Shown: positions 30,274 through 37,919 of the stretch, piece by piece | Layout of the letters: the number at the start of each line of letters is the position of its first letter | Numbering within the stretch: position 1 is the first letter of the stretch | Source: Gammaproteobacteria bacterium Milos-ODIII6 | GTDB lineage: Bacteria; Pseudomonadota; Gammaproteobacteria; Chromatiales; Chromatiaceae | DNA: 64,000 bases | Assembly: GCA_029228645.1 (NCBI GenBank) | Contig: JAPTHR010000004.1 | Coordinates: 248,001-312,000 of the forward strand | Direction: 5' to 3' | The notes under the pieces: model-generated | Databases searched by the model: none | What the model was told of the DNA's origin: nothing | What the model saw: the letters and a program-made list of their open reading frames with translations, nothing else | Made by a program: the position numbers and the translations under genes

Positions 30274-31127
30274 GCTGCCAGCAACGGCGCCAGGGATATC
30301 GCATTGCTTGCATGCGGGATGCTGTCGGTGCTCCAGATGTGCTCGAATCCGGCACGCTCAAGCCGCTCATAAGCATCGTCCGCGAACAGCGCATGCGTCA
30401 CGACCACCGAGATCGAGGCGGGTCCGGCGCGCGCAATGATCCCGCCCGCCACCTCCAGGGTATGCCCGGTGCTGGCCACATCGTCGACCAGCACCACATC
30501 GCGTCCGGCGAAATCCCCCTCCAGCCGGATCTCCACCTCGCGGTCCCCATGCCGCACCTTGTTGCCTATCACGAAGTCCAGGCCGGCGCGCGAGGCAGCG
30601 GCGGCGACCCACTGTGCGGATTCCGCATCCGGCCCAACCAGCAGTGCATCCGGCAGCCGACGCGCGAGAAAATCCGCGACCGATGTGGTCGCCAGCAGGG
30701 AGACACTGCGCCCGGTGGGCACCGCCTGTTCGATATCCCGGACCCGGTGCAAGTGTGGGTCGACCGTCACGAGCCCGTCGAAATAGCGCGCCAGCAGCGC
30801 CCCGACAATCCGCTGACTGACCGCCTCGCCCGGCTGAAAACTGCGGTCCTGGCGCATGTAGCACAGGTAGGGAGCGACCAGGGTCAGGGATTGCACCCCC
30901 AGGGCGCGTGCCTCGCCGGCCGCCAGGATCAGCTCCACCAGTTTGTCGTTCGGATGATCCAGGCTACGGCACAGCACGACCCCGTCCGGCAGGTCCGCGG
31001 GCAGACGGATGCGGCTCTCGCCATCCGGGAAACGGTGCACGTCGACCTCTGCATAGTCGAGACCGGCCGCCTCGGCCAGCGCGATGGACTGGCTCCGATA
31101 CTCGCGGAATCCGAGCAGCAGGCTCAC
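30252..31127 (-). CDS. PRPP synthetase-like enzyme (phosphoribosyltransferase fold)
   Basis: 291 residues homologous to ribose-phosphate pyrophosphokinase. Visible motifs are an N-terminal FREYRSQSIALAEAAGL, VDVHRFPDGES, APYLCYMRQDR (ATP-binding flexible loop), VDPHLHR (catalytic His) and the PRPP loop VLVDDVASTGHTL. It is shorter than housekeeping Prs (about 315), and the PRPP loop DDVASTG differs from the usual DDMIDTAGT. It starts with GTG one base after the stop of the phosphorylase gene, so the two are translationally coupled. Making PRPP or acting on ribose 1,5-bisphosphate are both possible; this is inference. Confidence 0.8.
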   Translation of the reverse strand: MSLLLGFREYRSQSIALAEAAGLDYAEVDVHRFPDGESRIRLPADLPDGVVLCRSLDHPNDKLVELILAAGEARALGVQSLTLVAPYLCYMRQDRSFQPGEAVSQRIVGALLARYFDGLVTVDPHLHRVRDIEQAVPTGRSVSLLATTSVADFLARRLPDALLVGPDAESAQWVAAAASRAGLDFVIGNKVRHGDREVEIRLEGDFAGRDVVLVDDVASTGHTLEVAGGIIARAGPASISVVVTHALFADDAYERLERAGFEHIWSTDSIPHASNAISLAPLLAAQLRTSL

Positions 31128-31128
31128 C

Positions 31129-32673
31129 TCAAACCACCAGGCCGTTGGACTGGCGCGGCGGGTCGCTGCCAATCCAGAAGCCGGAGTCCTTCTCCGCCAA
31201 GGCCACCGCGAAGCGGAAATCCGAGGGAAACTCGGCATGGATGCTGTACAACAACTCCCCCTTGCTGACGCGCTCGCCGAGCTTCTTGTTGAGATCGACG
31301 CCAGCCCCCTTGTCCATGGGAGCGCCGGCGAGGCGGGCTAGGTGGGCCATGCGCAGATTGTCGATTGCCGAGACATATCCACTGCGTGGCGCACAAACCT
31401 TTTTGCACAAGCGCCCCGGCGGGTAAGAGCGTGACGCGGCGCCCTGGGCCGAGACGATCGCCTTCATCTTCTCCAGGGCGCGCCCGGAGTCGAGGATGTC
31501 GCGCGCGACCGCATAGCCCTGTCCGCCACGGATATCGGGATCGAATTCGAGGATCCGCCCCGCCAGGCGCAGCGCTTTCTGACGCAGATCCTGGGGGGCG
31601 GCAGGATCATTCTCGAGCACCTGCATCACGTCGCGCAGCTCGAAATGCGGCCCGATGCCACGACCAACCGGCTGGGCTCCGTCGGTGATGATCACCTCGG
31701 TATGCAGGCCCATGCGATCGCCCACGTACTCGAACAGCTTGCGCAGCGCGACCGCATCCTGCATCCGGCGCACCTTGGCGGTCGGCCCCACCGGAATGTC
31801 GATCAACAGGTGGGTGGAACCCGCGGCCACCTTCTTCGCGAGGATCGAGGCGACCATCTGCCCCGGCGAGTCCATCGACAACGGTCGCTCCACCGAGATC
31901 AGGATGTCGTCCACCGGGGCCAGGCGCGCGGTTCCTCCCCAGGCGAGGCAGCCGCGATGCTGGCGCACGATACGGTGCAGGCGGGCGGGATTGAGATCCA
32001 CCTCGGCGAGCAACTCCATGGTGTCCGCGGTACCCGCTGGCGAGGTGATCGCGCGGCTCGAGGTCTTGGGTATGAGCATGCCGTGCGCCGCCACGATGGG
32101 CACCAGCAACATGCTGGTGCGATTGCCCGGGATGCCACCGATACAGTGCTTGTCCGCGACCAGCGGCTCGCCCCAGTCGAGCCGCTCCCCGGTGGCCACC
32201 ATGGCGTGCGTCAAAGACAGGACCTCCTCGCGCGTGAGGCCGCTGTGCGAGCAGGAGACCAGGAAGGCCGCCATCTCCATCTTGGAGTAGCGGTTGTCGG
32301 CGATGTCGCGGGCGAGTTCGAGAAACTCCTGGTCGCTCAGGACCTCGCCAGCGATCTTGCGGTGCACTGCCGCCAGAGAGGCCGGCGGCTCGGCGTGCGC
32401 CACGCGCACGGCGCGCCCCTCCTTGAGGCCGAGCTGCTCGAAGGCCTGCTCGCTCAGGCCGAGTTCGTCCGGGGCAATGATGGCGCCGTTATCGACCACG
32501 TTGAGCACCGCCAGGATGCGCTTCCTCCCGGCACCGATCTCGATCTTGGCGAGCGCCTGAAAACCCTCGGCACGGTAGGCCTCGCAATCGCGATGCATGT
32601 AGGCCACGTTCTCGCGGAAGGTGTCGATCGCGATCCGGCGGAGCTTGAGTGTCTGCCTGCTCTTGCTTGGCAT
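31129..32673 (-). CDS. Archaeal-type AMP / thymidine phosphorylase
   Basis: 514 residues of the DeoA-like family that includes archaeal AMP phosphorylase. There is an extra N-terminal β-domain of about 85 residues ([19 protein letters not shown]...), then the nucleoside-phosphorylase fold with [39 protein letters not shown] and the C-terminal HAEFPSDF. The archaeal enzyme releases the base from AMP, CMP or UMP and gives ribose 1,5-bisphosphate. The coupling to a PRPP-synthetase-like gene fits nucleotide turnover. The phosphorylase activity itself is likely, but the substrate cannot be read from sequence. Confidence 0.85.
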   Translation of the reverse strand: MPSKSRQTLKLRRIAIDTFRENVAYMHRDCEAYRAEGFQALAKIEIGAGRKRILAVLNVVDNGAIIAPDELGLSEQAFEQLGLKEGRAVRVAHAEPPASLAAVHRKIAGEVLSDQEFLELARDIADNRYSKMEMAAFLVSCSHSGLTREEVLSLTHAMVATGERLDWGEPLVADKHCIGGIPGNRTSMLLVPIVAAHGMLIPKTSSRAITSPAGTADTMELLAEVDLNPARLHRIVRQHRGCLAWGGTARLAPVDDILISVERPLSMDSPGQMVASILAKKVAAGSTHLLIDIPVGPTAKVRRMQDAVALRKLFEYVGDRMGLHTEVIITDGAQPVGRGIGPHFELRDVMQVLENDPAAPQDLRQKALRLAGRILEFDPDIRGGQGYAVARDILDSGRALEKMKAIVSAQGAASRSYPPGRLCKKVCAPRSGYVSAIDNLRMAHLARLAGAPMDKGAGVDLNKKLGERVSKGELLYSIHAEFPSDFRFAVALAEKDSGFWIGSDPPRQSNGLVV

Positions 32674-32796
32674 AATGGCCTGAATTCCCCGGGGTTGCGG
32701 GCGTCCCCGTGCGGACCCCGTCGTAAATTTTCACGCGCCGGCGCGATTTATCCCAGTACAATAGGCGGCTTTCGATTAACGCGCCAGTGAGGCAAT

Positions 32797-33558
32797 GTGA
32801 GCACTGTTTCGTTCAGGCCATCGCACGACAAGGGCATCATCTACCACCTGCGTAACGTGGTCCTGGACCGCGAATCGCAGGGCATTTCCTTTCGCCTGAA
32901 CGTCCCCACCCTGCAGATTGCACAGGGGGAGAAAATCGCGCTCATCGGCGAGTCCGGCTGCGGCAAGTCCACCCTGCTCGATATCCTGGCGTTCATCGCC
33001 CAACCGACCGAAATCGGCGCCTTCCGCTTTCGCCCGGTCAACACCGGCGAACCGATCGACATTGGCCAGCATTGGAAAAAACGCCAGCTCAACCGGCTGG
33101 GCGAGTTGCGCAAGCGTCATATCGGTTACGTCATGCAGACCGGCGGCCTGCTCCCCTACCTGACCGTGCGTGACAACATGAACCTGACCCGCAGCGTGCT
33201 CGGGCTGCGCGGCGAGGAGACCACCGAAGAACTTGCTCGCGAGCTGGGCATTGCGCGTCACCTCGACAAGCTCCCGGAGACGCTCTCAACCGGCGAACGC
33301 CAGCGGGTGGCGATCGGACGCGCGCTCGCGCATGAGCCCTCGATCGTGATCGCAGACGAACCGACCGCCTCTGTCGACCCATTCGCCGCGGAGAAGATCA
33401 TGTCCCTGTTCATCGGGCTCGCCGAGGAGCGCAATATCACCGTGATCGTGGCCAGTCATGCGTGGCGCCACATCAAACGTCTCGGCCTGCGCAGGCTCGC
33501 GCACCACACCCAACGCTCCAAGGACGGCAGTACCACCGAAACCGTGGTGAACGGCTGA
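32797..33558 (+). CDS. ABC transporter ATPase, LolD/MacB-like
   Basis: 253 residues. It has Walker A GESGCGKST, the Q-loop in VMQTGGLLPYLTV, signature LSTGERQR, Walker B IVIADEP and the switch His in VASHAWR. It is most similar in layout to LolD/FtsE-type ATPases that work with four-helix permeases, with an extra N-terminal stretch. It starts with GTG. The stop overlaps the permease ATG by one base, so the two are one unit. Possible roles are lipoprotein release or export of a small molecule; it is not the canonical lol operon. Confidence 0.85.
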   Translation: MSTVSFRPSHDKGIIYHLRNVVLDRESQGISFRLNVPTLQIAQGEKIALIGESGCGKSTLLDILAFIAQPTEIGAFRFRPVNTGEPIDIGQHWKKRQLNRLGELRKRHIGYVMQTGGLLPYLTVRDNMNLTRSVLGLRGEETTEELARELGIARHLDKLPETLSTGERQRVAIGRALAHEPSIVIADEPTASVDPFAAEKIMSLFIGLAEERNITVIVASHAWRHIKRLGLRRLAHHTQRSKDGSTTETVVNG

Positions 33559-34763
33559 TGAAAGCATTTCGCACCCTCCGCCTGGCCACCCGCGACTACC
33601 GCCACGAATGGCAGATGTCGGGCTGTTTCGTACTCGCCCTGGCGGCCGTGCTCGGCCCCATGCTGGTGCTGTTCGGCCTGAAATTCGGGATCATCGGGGG
33701 CATGCTCGAGCAGCTGATCGAAGATCCCGCCAACCGCGAGATACGCACGGTCGGCAGCGCCCGTTTCGAGAGCGTGTGGCTGGACGGCCTGCGCAAGCGC
33801 CCGGACGTGGCCTTTCTGATGCCGCGCACCCGCAGCATTGCGGCCACCCTGCAGCTCAAGAGCGGCGCCAGCGCGAGCATCCTGACCGCCGAAATGATCC
33901 CCTCCGGGCACGCCGACCCGCTCCTGAGGGAAGGTGCACCGGCGCCCACCGGCCTGGCTAAACTGGTGCTTTCGCAGAGCGCCGCGGAAAAGCTGGGGGT
34001 GGGCCCGGGCGACCGTATCGACGGCAGCCTGGCGCGGCTGTACCGCGGCAAACGCGAGCGCGTCCATCTCGACCTGGAGGTGCTGGACGTGGCGCCGGTG
34101 GCGGCATTCGGCCGCGACGGCGCCTTCGTGGACCTGCGCCTGCTCGAGGCGCTCGAGGATTTCCGCGACGGCAACGCGGTCCCGGCCCTCGGCTGGGAGG
34201 GCGCCGATCCGGTCGGCGATCGGACCTACCCGAGCTTTCGCCTGTACGCACGCTCGATCTACGACGTGGCCCCGCTCAAGCGGCTGCTGAACAGCCAGGG
34301 CATCGAAGTCCGCACGCGCGCCGGCGACATCGAACTGGTAATGCGGATCGATCGCAACCTGAGCACCATCTACTGGGCGATCGCCATCATCGGCCTGATC
34401 GGCTTCTCCCTGTCGCTGGGCGCCAGCCTGTGGGCCAACGTGGATCGCAAACGCAAGGAGCTCTCGGTACTCCGCCTGGTGGGATTCCGCACCGGTGACA
34501 TCGTGTGGTTCCCGATCATTCAGGCCTTCTATACCGCGCTGCTGGGCTGGGCGCTGGCGATCGGCATCTACCAGGCCGCCGCGATCGCGATCAACAACAT
34601 GCTCAGCGAGCAGATGGCGGCGGGCCAGCTGGTATGCGTGCTGCTGCCACAGCATTATCTCGCGGCCGGGGTCATCACCGTGGTGTCGGCGGTGATCGCC
34701 GCTGCCCTTGCGGGGATACGCTCAGCACGCATCGAGCCATCGGAAGGATTGCGCGAAATCTGA
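33558..34763 (+). CDS. ABC transporter permease, MacB/FtsX-type
   Basis: 401 residues. One transmembrane helix near 20-42, a large periplasmic domain (about 45-270) and three helices near the C terminus (YWAIAIIGLIGFSLSLGASL; IVWFPIIQAFYTALLGWALA; YLAAGVITVVSAVIAAALAG). It ends in ARIEPSEGLREI, the usual end of MacB-type permeases. Such transporters drive periplasmic conformational work rather than carry substrate across the membrane. It is coupled to the ATPase gene before it. Confidence 0.82.
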   Translation: MKAFRTLRLATRDYRHEWQMSGCFVLALAAVLGPMLVLFGLKFGIIGGMLEQLIEDPANREIRTVGSARFESVWLDGLRKRPDVAFLMPRTRSIAATLQLKSGASASILTAEMIPSGHADPLLREGAPAPTGLAKLVLSQSAAEKLGVGPGDRIDGSLARLYRGKRERVHLDLEVLDVAPVAAFGRDGAFVDLRLLEALEDFRDGNAVPALGWEGADPVGDRTYPSFRLYARSIYDVAPLKRLLNSQGIEVRTRAGDIELVMRIDRNLSTIYWAIAIIGLIGFSLSLGASLWANVDRKRKELSVLRLVGFRTGDIVWFPIIQAFYTALLGWALAIGIYQAAAIAINNMLSEQMAAGQLVCVLLPQHYLAAGVITVVSAVIAAALAGIRSARIEPSEGLREI

Positions 34764-34814
34764 TCGCTGCTGCGCGCGACGGCGCGGCCGGGACCCCGCG
34801 CCGGCAGGCCCGTT

Positions 34815-36089
34815 TCAGTCGCGATCCCGCAACTGGCTGCGTACCAACAGGATGTGTTCGCGCAGGTGATATTGCAGGTGCCCGAAAGAAGCCGGCACCC
34901 GGATCCTCAGAACCTGCTCCTCGAGCCGCTTGAGACGCGCGCGCAGGGCCGCATGCGCGCTGGCATCGGAGCGCATGATCTCGGCTTCGAGATCCTCGAG
35001 GTCGTCGTACCAGTGGTAGATCCGCGCCCGCATACGCCACTGATAGACCGGCGGCATCACCTTGACGAAAGGCAGCAGCATGAGCACCAGTGGCAGCAGC
35101 ATGACCTTCAGACGATCCACCAGGGATGCTGCCCAGAAAGGCAGATAACGCTGCAACAGGGGCGGGCCGTGACGGTAATAGCGCTCCGCCTCCCTGGCCA
35201 GGGGGTAGGCCAAAAGGTCGGGCTGCGGAAACTCCTCCCGCTGCGAGAACCAGTCACCGTTCTCATGCACCCGCTGCATGGCCTGCAACAGCAGTTCGTT
35301 GATCGCCGGATGGGTGTCGGCGGATACCACCAGGTTGGCTGTCGGTGCGAGCAGACGGATATCCTGCGCCGGCAGGTTTTCCCGCAGATCGACCACCCCC
35401 TCGGGCAGTGTCACGCCATTCAGGAAACGGTGGCGGCGCGAGTAGGCCTCGGACCGGTCGAAAGACACCAGGCGCAAGCCCGGATCCTGCAGCAGGGATC
35501 GCACCAGCGGACTGTCCGGGGAGGCGACGAAAAGCGCGGCATCCACCTGCCCCGCACGCAGCCTGCTCGCGGCAGCCTCGTCTTCGAGATCGAGCAGCGT
35601 GCTGTTGGCGGCATCCACGCCATTTTCCGACAACAGGCGCATAGCCAAAGCGCGCGTCCCCGAACCCTCGGCGCCAACGCTCACGCGCTGCCCCTGCAGC
35701 GAGCCCAGGTCGCGGTACTGCGGACCTGTGCGCACAAACAGCCACAACGGCTCGTAGAAGAGACTGCCGAGGGAATAGAGCGGCAGGACGCCCGCTTCAT
35801 CGTGCGGATCGGACACGCCACCCTGCACCAGGGCCGTATCGACTGAACCCTCCCGCAACAGGCGAAGATTCTCGACCGAGCCGGCGGTGGGCACGACCTC
35901 CAGGGTGATGCCCTCGCGCGCCAGTAGACGCGCATAGGCCTGGGCAAAGATGAAGTAGGCCCCCTGCTCGCCGCCACTTGCAATCCGTACATGCTGCGGC
36001 GGTGCCGGCTTGATGAACTGGTAGGCCACCACGAAGGCGACCAGCACGAGCAGCCCGGCGGGGCCGTAGATTTTCAGCGCGTGTTTCAC
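34815..36089 (-). CDS. Membrane-anchored TAXI-family solute-binding protein
   Basis: 424 residues. After an N-terminal hydrophobic segment (LLVLVAFVVAYQFI) comes a TAXI TRAP-type binding domain (VRIASGGEQGAYFIFAQAYARLL, VEVVPTAGS-like VVPTAGSVENLRLL, GVDAANSTLLDL). Past about residue 320 it has a second hydrophobic stretch (VMLLPLVLMLLPFV) and a charged helical tail (YDDLEDLEAEIMRSDAS), which TAXI periplasmic receptors normally lack. No TRAP membrane subunit lies nearby. It is the last gene of amgK-HAD-TAXI, starting within the HAD stop (4-bp overlap). Confidence 0.82.
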   Translation of the reverse strand: MKHALKIYGPAGLLVLVAFVVAYQFIKPAPPQHVRIASGGEQGAYFIFAQAYARLLAREGITLEVVPTAGSVENLRLLREGSVDTALVQGGVSDPHDEAGVLPLYSLGSLFYEPLWLFVRTGPQYRDLGSLQGQRVSVGAEGSGTRALAMRLLSENGVDAANSTLLDLEDEAAASRLRAGQVDAALFVASPDSPLVRSLLQDPGLRLVSFDRSEAYSRRHRFLNGVTLPEGVVDLRENLPAQDIRLLAPTANLVVSADTHPAINELLLQAMQRVHENGDWFSQREEFPQPDLLAYPLAREAERYYRHGPPLLQRYLPFWAASLVDRLKVMLLPLVLMLLPFVKVMPPVYQWRMRARIYHWYDDLEDLEAEIMRSDASAHAALRARLKRLEEQVLRIRVPASFGHLQYHLREHILLVRSQLRDRD

Positions 36090-36814
36090 GATTCCTCCCG
36101 CCGCATCAGCATGTCGCGCAGAGCATACAGGTCACGCACCTGCAGGTCCGGCCCAGGCAGTGCGCCGGGCCATTCGCTGCCGTCGCGGTTGATCCACACG
36201 CTGCGCAGGCCGGCGCGGCGCGCCGCGTCCACGTCCCGTTCCGGGTCGTCCCCAACGTGGGCCGCCGCATTCAGGGGGATGCCGGTGGCGTCGCTGGCAG
36301 CATGAAACAGGGCTGGATCCGGCTTGGCGGCGCCGACCTGCTCGGCCATGAAGGCGAAATGAAAGCAGCCCGCGAGCGGCGTCTTCTCGATCTGGGCATT
36401 CCCATTGCTGACCGCCACCAGTTGGAAATGCCCGCGCAGCGAACCGAGCACTTCGCGCACCTCCTGGTAGGGTGTGACGCGATTGCGTGCCCGCCGGAAG
36501 ATACTGTTCGCCTCGTGCGCGACCTCGGCCGGCAGACCGTGTCGCTCCGCCAGTTGACGGTAGGAGTGAATACGGATCGCACTCAGGTCATGCGCCATGT
36601 GAGGATTCTCTCTGGCGACCTGCTGCCGGTGTGCACGCAGACTGTCGATATCGTACTCGCTCGCCAGCACCGGGGCGCTGTCAGCAAACCAGGCATGCAC
36701 CTCCTGCTCGGCCGCCTGGATGGTTGGCAGGCATGGCCACAGGGTATCGTCCAGGTCGAAAGTCAGCAGGCGCACGCCGCTGAAAGGATGGCTCGGCGCC
36801 AGATGCCAGCTCAT
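36086..36814 (-). CDS. HAD-family hydrolase, YigB-like
   Basis: 242 residues. Motif I FDLDDTLWP (nucleophile Asp), motif II VSNGN, motif III Lys in AAKPDP and motif IV HVGDDPERDVDAARRAG are intact. The subgroup looks like YigB, an FMN or sugar-phosphate phosphatase. It overlaps amgK by 4 bp upstream and the TAXI gene by 4 bp downstream. In many bacteria murU follows amgK; here this phosphatase takes that place. Confidence 0.82.
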   Translation of the reverse strand: MSWHLAPSHPFSGVRLLTFDLDDTLWPCLPTIQAAEQEVHAWFADSAPVLASEYDIDSLRAHRQQVARENPHMAHDLSAIRIHSYRQLAERHGLPAEVAHEANSIFRRARNRVTPYQEVREVLGSLRGHFQLVAVSNGNAQIEKTPLAGCFHFAFMAEQVGAAKPDPALFHAASDATGIPLNAAAHVGDDPERDVDAARRAGLRSVWINRDGSEWPGALPGPDLQVRDLYALRDMLMRREES

Positions 36815-37800
36815 GCCGCCTCCAGAACAGGCATCACGCGCGCCTGTATGAACTCGGCGAGGGGGACCAATTCCCGCTGATGCTGCGCGGCCTGAGCGAC
36901 ATAGCCGAGTGTCCGCGGGATATCGGCGAGATACCCCGGCTTGGCGTCGCGGTGTTTCAGGCGCGCGAAGATACCCGCCGCCTTGAGTTGCCGTTGCACC
37001 CCCATGAGATCGAACCAGCGCGGCATGCTGGCCGCCTCCGTCTCGCTGAGGATGCCGGCCTCGACCGCCTTCTCGGTGTAGGCGTCCCGCCAGTGGTCGA
37101 CCCGCTGTGGCGGCCAGGCGATGTAACAGTCCCGCAGCAGGGAAACCAGATCGTAGCTGACCGGGCCGAGCACCGCGTCCTGGAAGTCGATGACCCCGGG
37201 ACTATTTGCATCCGTCACGAGCAGGTTGCGTGAATGATAGTCACGGTGCACCAGCACCCGGGGTTGGGCGAGCGCGTTCTCCACCAACAATTCGAAGGTT
37301 TGATCCAGCATGCGCAGCTCGGCCGCATCCAGACGCAGTCCGAGGTGGACCTGCAACAGCCAGTCCGGGAACAGCCGCATCTCCCGCTCCAGAAGGGCCC
37401 GGTCGTAGGGTGGCAGACCGGCAGTGTCACCACCCTGGATCCGGAGCAGGGCATCGATGGCCGCGGTGTATAGCAGGTCGGCCGAGTCGGGTCCGAGTTC
37501 CCCGAGATAGAGACGGTCTCCCAGATCCTCCAGCAGCAGGAATCCCTGCGCCAGGTCCTCAGCCTGCACATACGGCACGTGGACACCGGTCGGTTCGAGT
37601 CGCGCGATCACATCCAGGAAGGGCCGGCAGTCCTCTTTGTCCGGCGGTGCGTCCATCACGATCCGGCTATCGCCGCCCGCCAGGGTCACGCGAAAATAGC
37701 GGCGAAAGCTGGCATCCCCGGATGCGAGCGCCAATGTGTAGTCGCCTGTCTGCAGGATGTCGTTCAGCCATTGCCTTATGAGGGCCTCACGTTGCGGCAT
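36811..37800 (-). CDS. amgK: Sugar kinase AmgK (N-acetylmuramate/N-acetylglucosamine 1-kinase)
   Basis: 329 residues of the aminoglycoside-phosphotransferase fold. Visible are RYFRVTLAGG, the hinge LLEDLGDRLY, the catalytic loop LVHRDYHSRNLL and the metal motif GVIDFQDAVLGPVSYDLVSLL. AmgK phosphorylates the anomeric carbon of MurNAc and GlcNAc in the peptidoglycan recycling route that also needs MurU. It is divergent from lptD, the usual context in gammaproteobacteria. GGAGGAAGC precedes the ATG at 37800; the frame is open further upstream without a good start. Confidence 0.87.
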   Translation of the reverse strand: MPQREALIRQWLNDILQTGDYTLALASGDASFRRYFRVTLAGGDSRIVMDAPPDKEDCRPFLDVIARLEPTGVHVPYVQAEDLAQGFLLLEDLGDRLYLGELGPDSADLLYTAAIDALLRIQGGDTAGLPPYDRALLEREMRLFPDWLLQVHLGLRLDAAELRMLDQTFELLVENALAQPRVLVHRDYHSRNLLVTDANSPGVIDFQDAVLGPVSYDLVSLLRDCYIAWPPQRVDHWRDAYTEKAVEAGILSETEAASMPRWFDLMGVQRQLKAAGIFARLKHRDAKPGYLADIPRTLGYVAQAAQHQRELVPLAEFIQARVMPVLEAA

Positions 37801-37919
37801 GCTTCCTCCGGAACACGGCCGGCAGGACCGTGACAGCATTGAAGAATCGGGCATTCTATGAGATTTTAGCGCCCCCTGAGAGGGGCCCGCGGCTCCAAAA
37901 CCATAAGGCTTTATTACTC

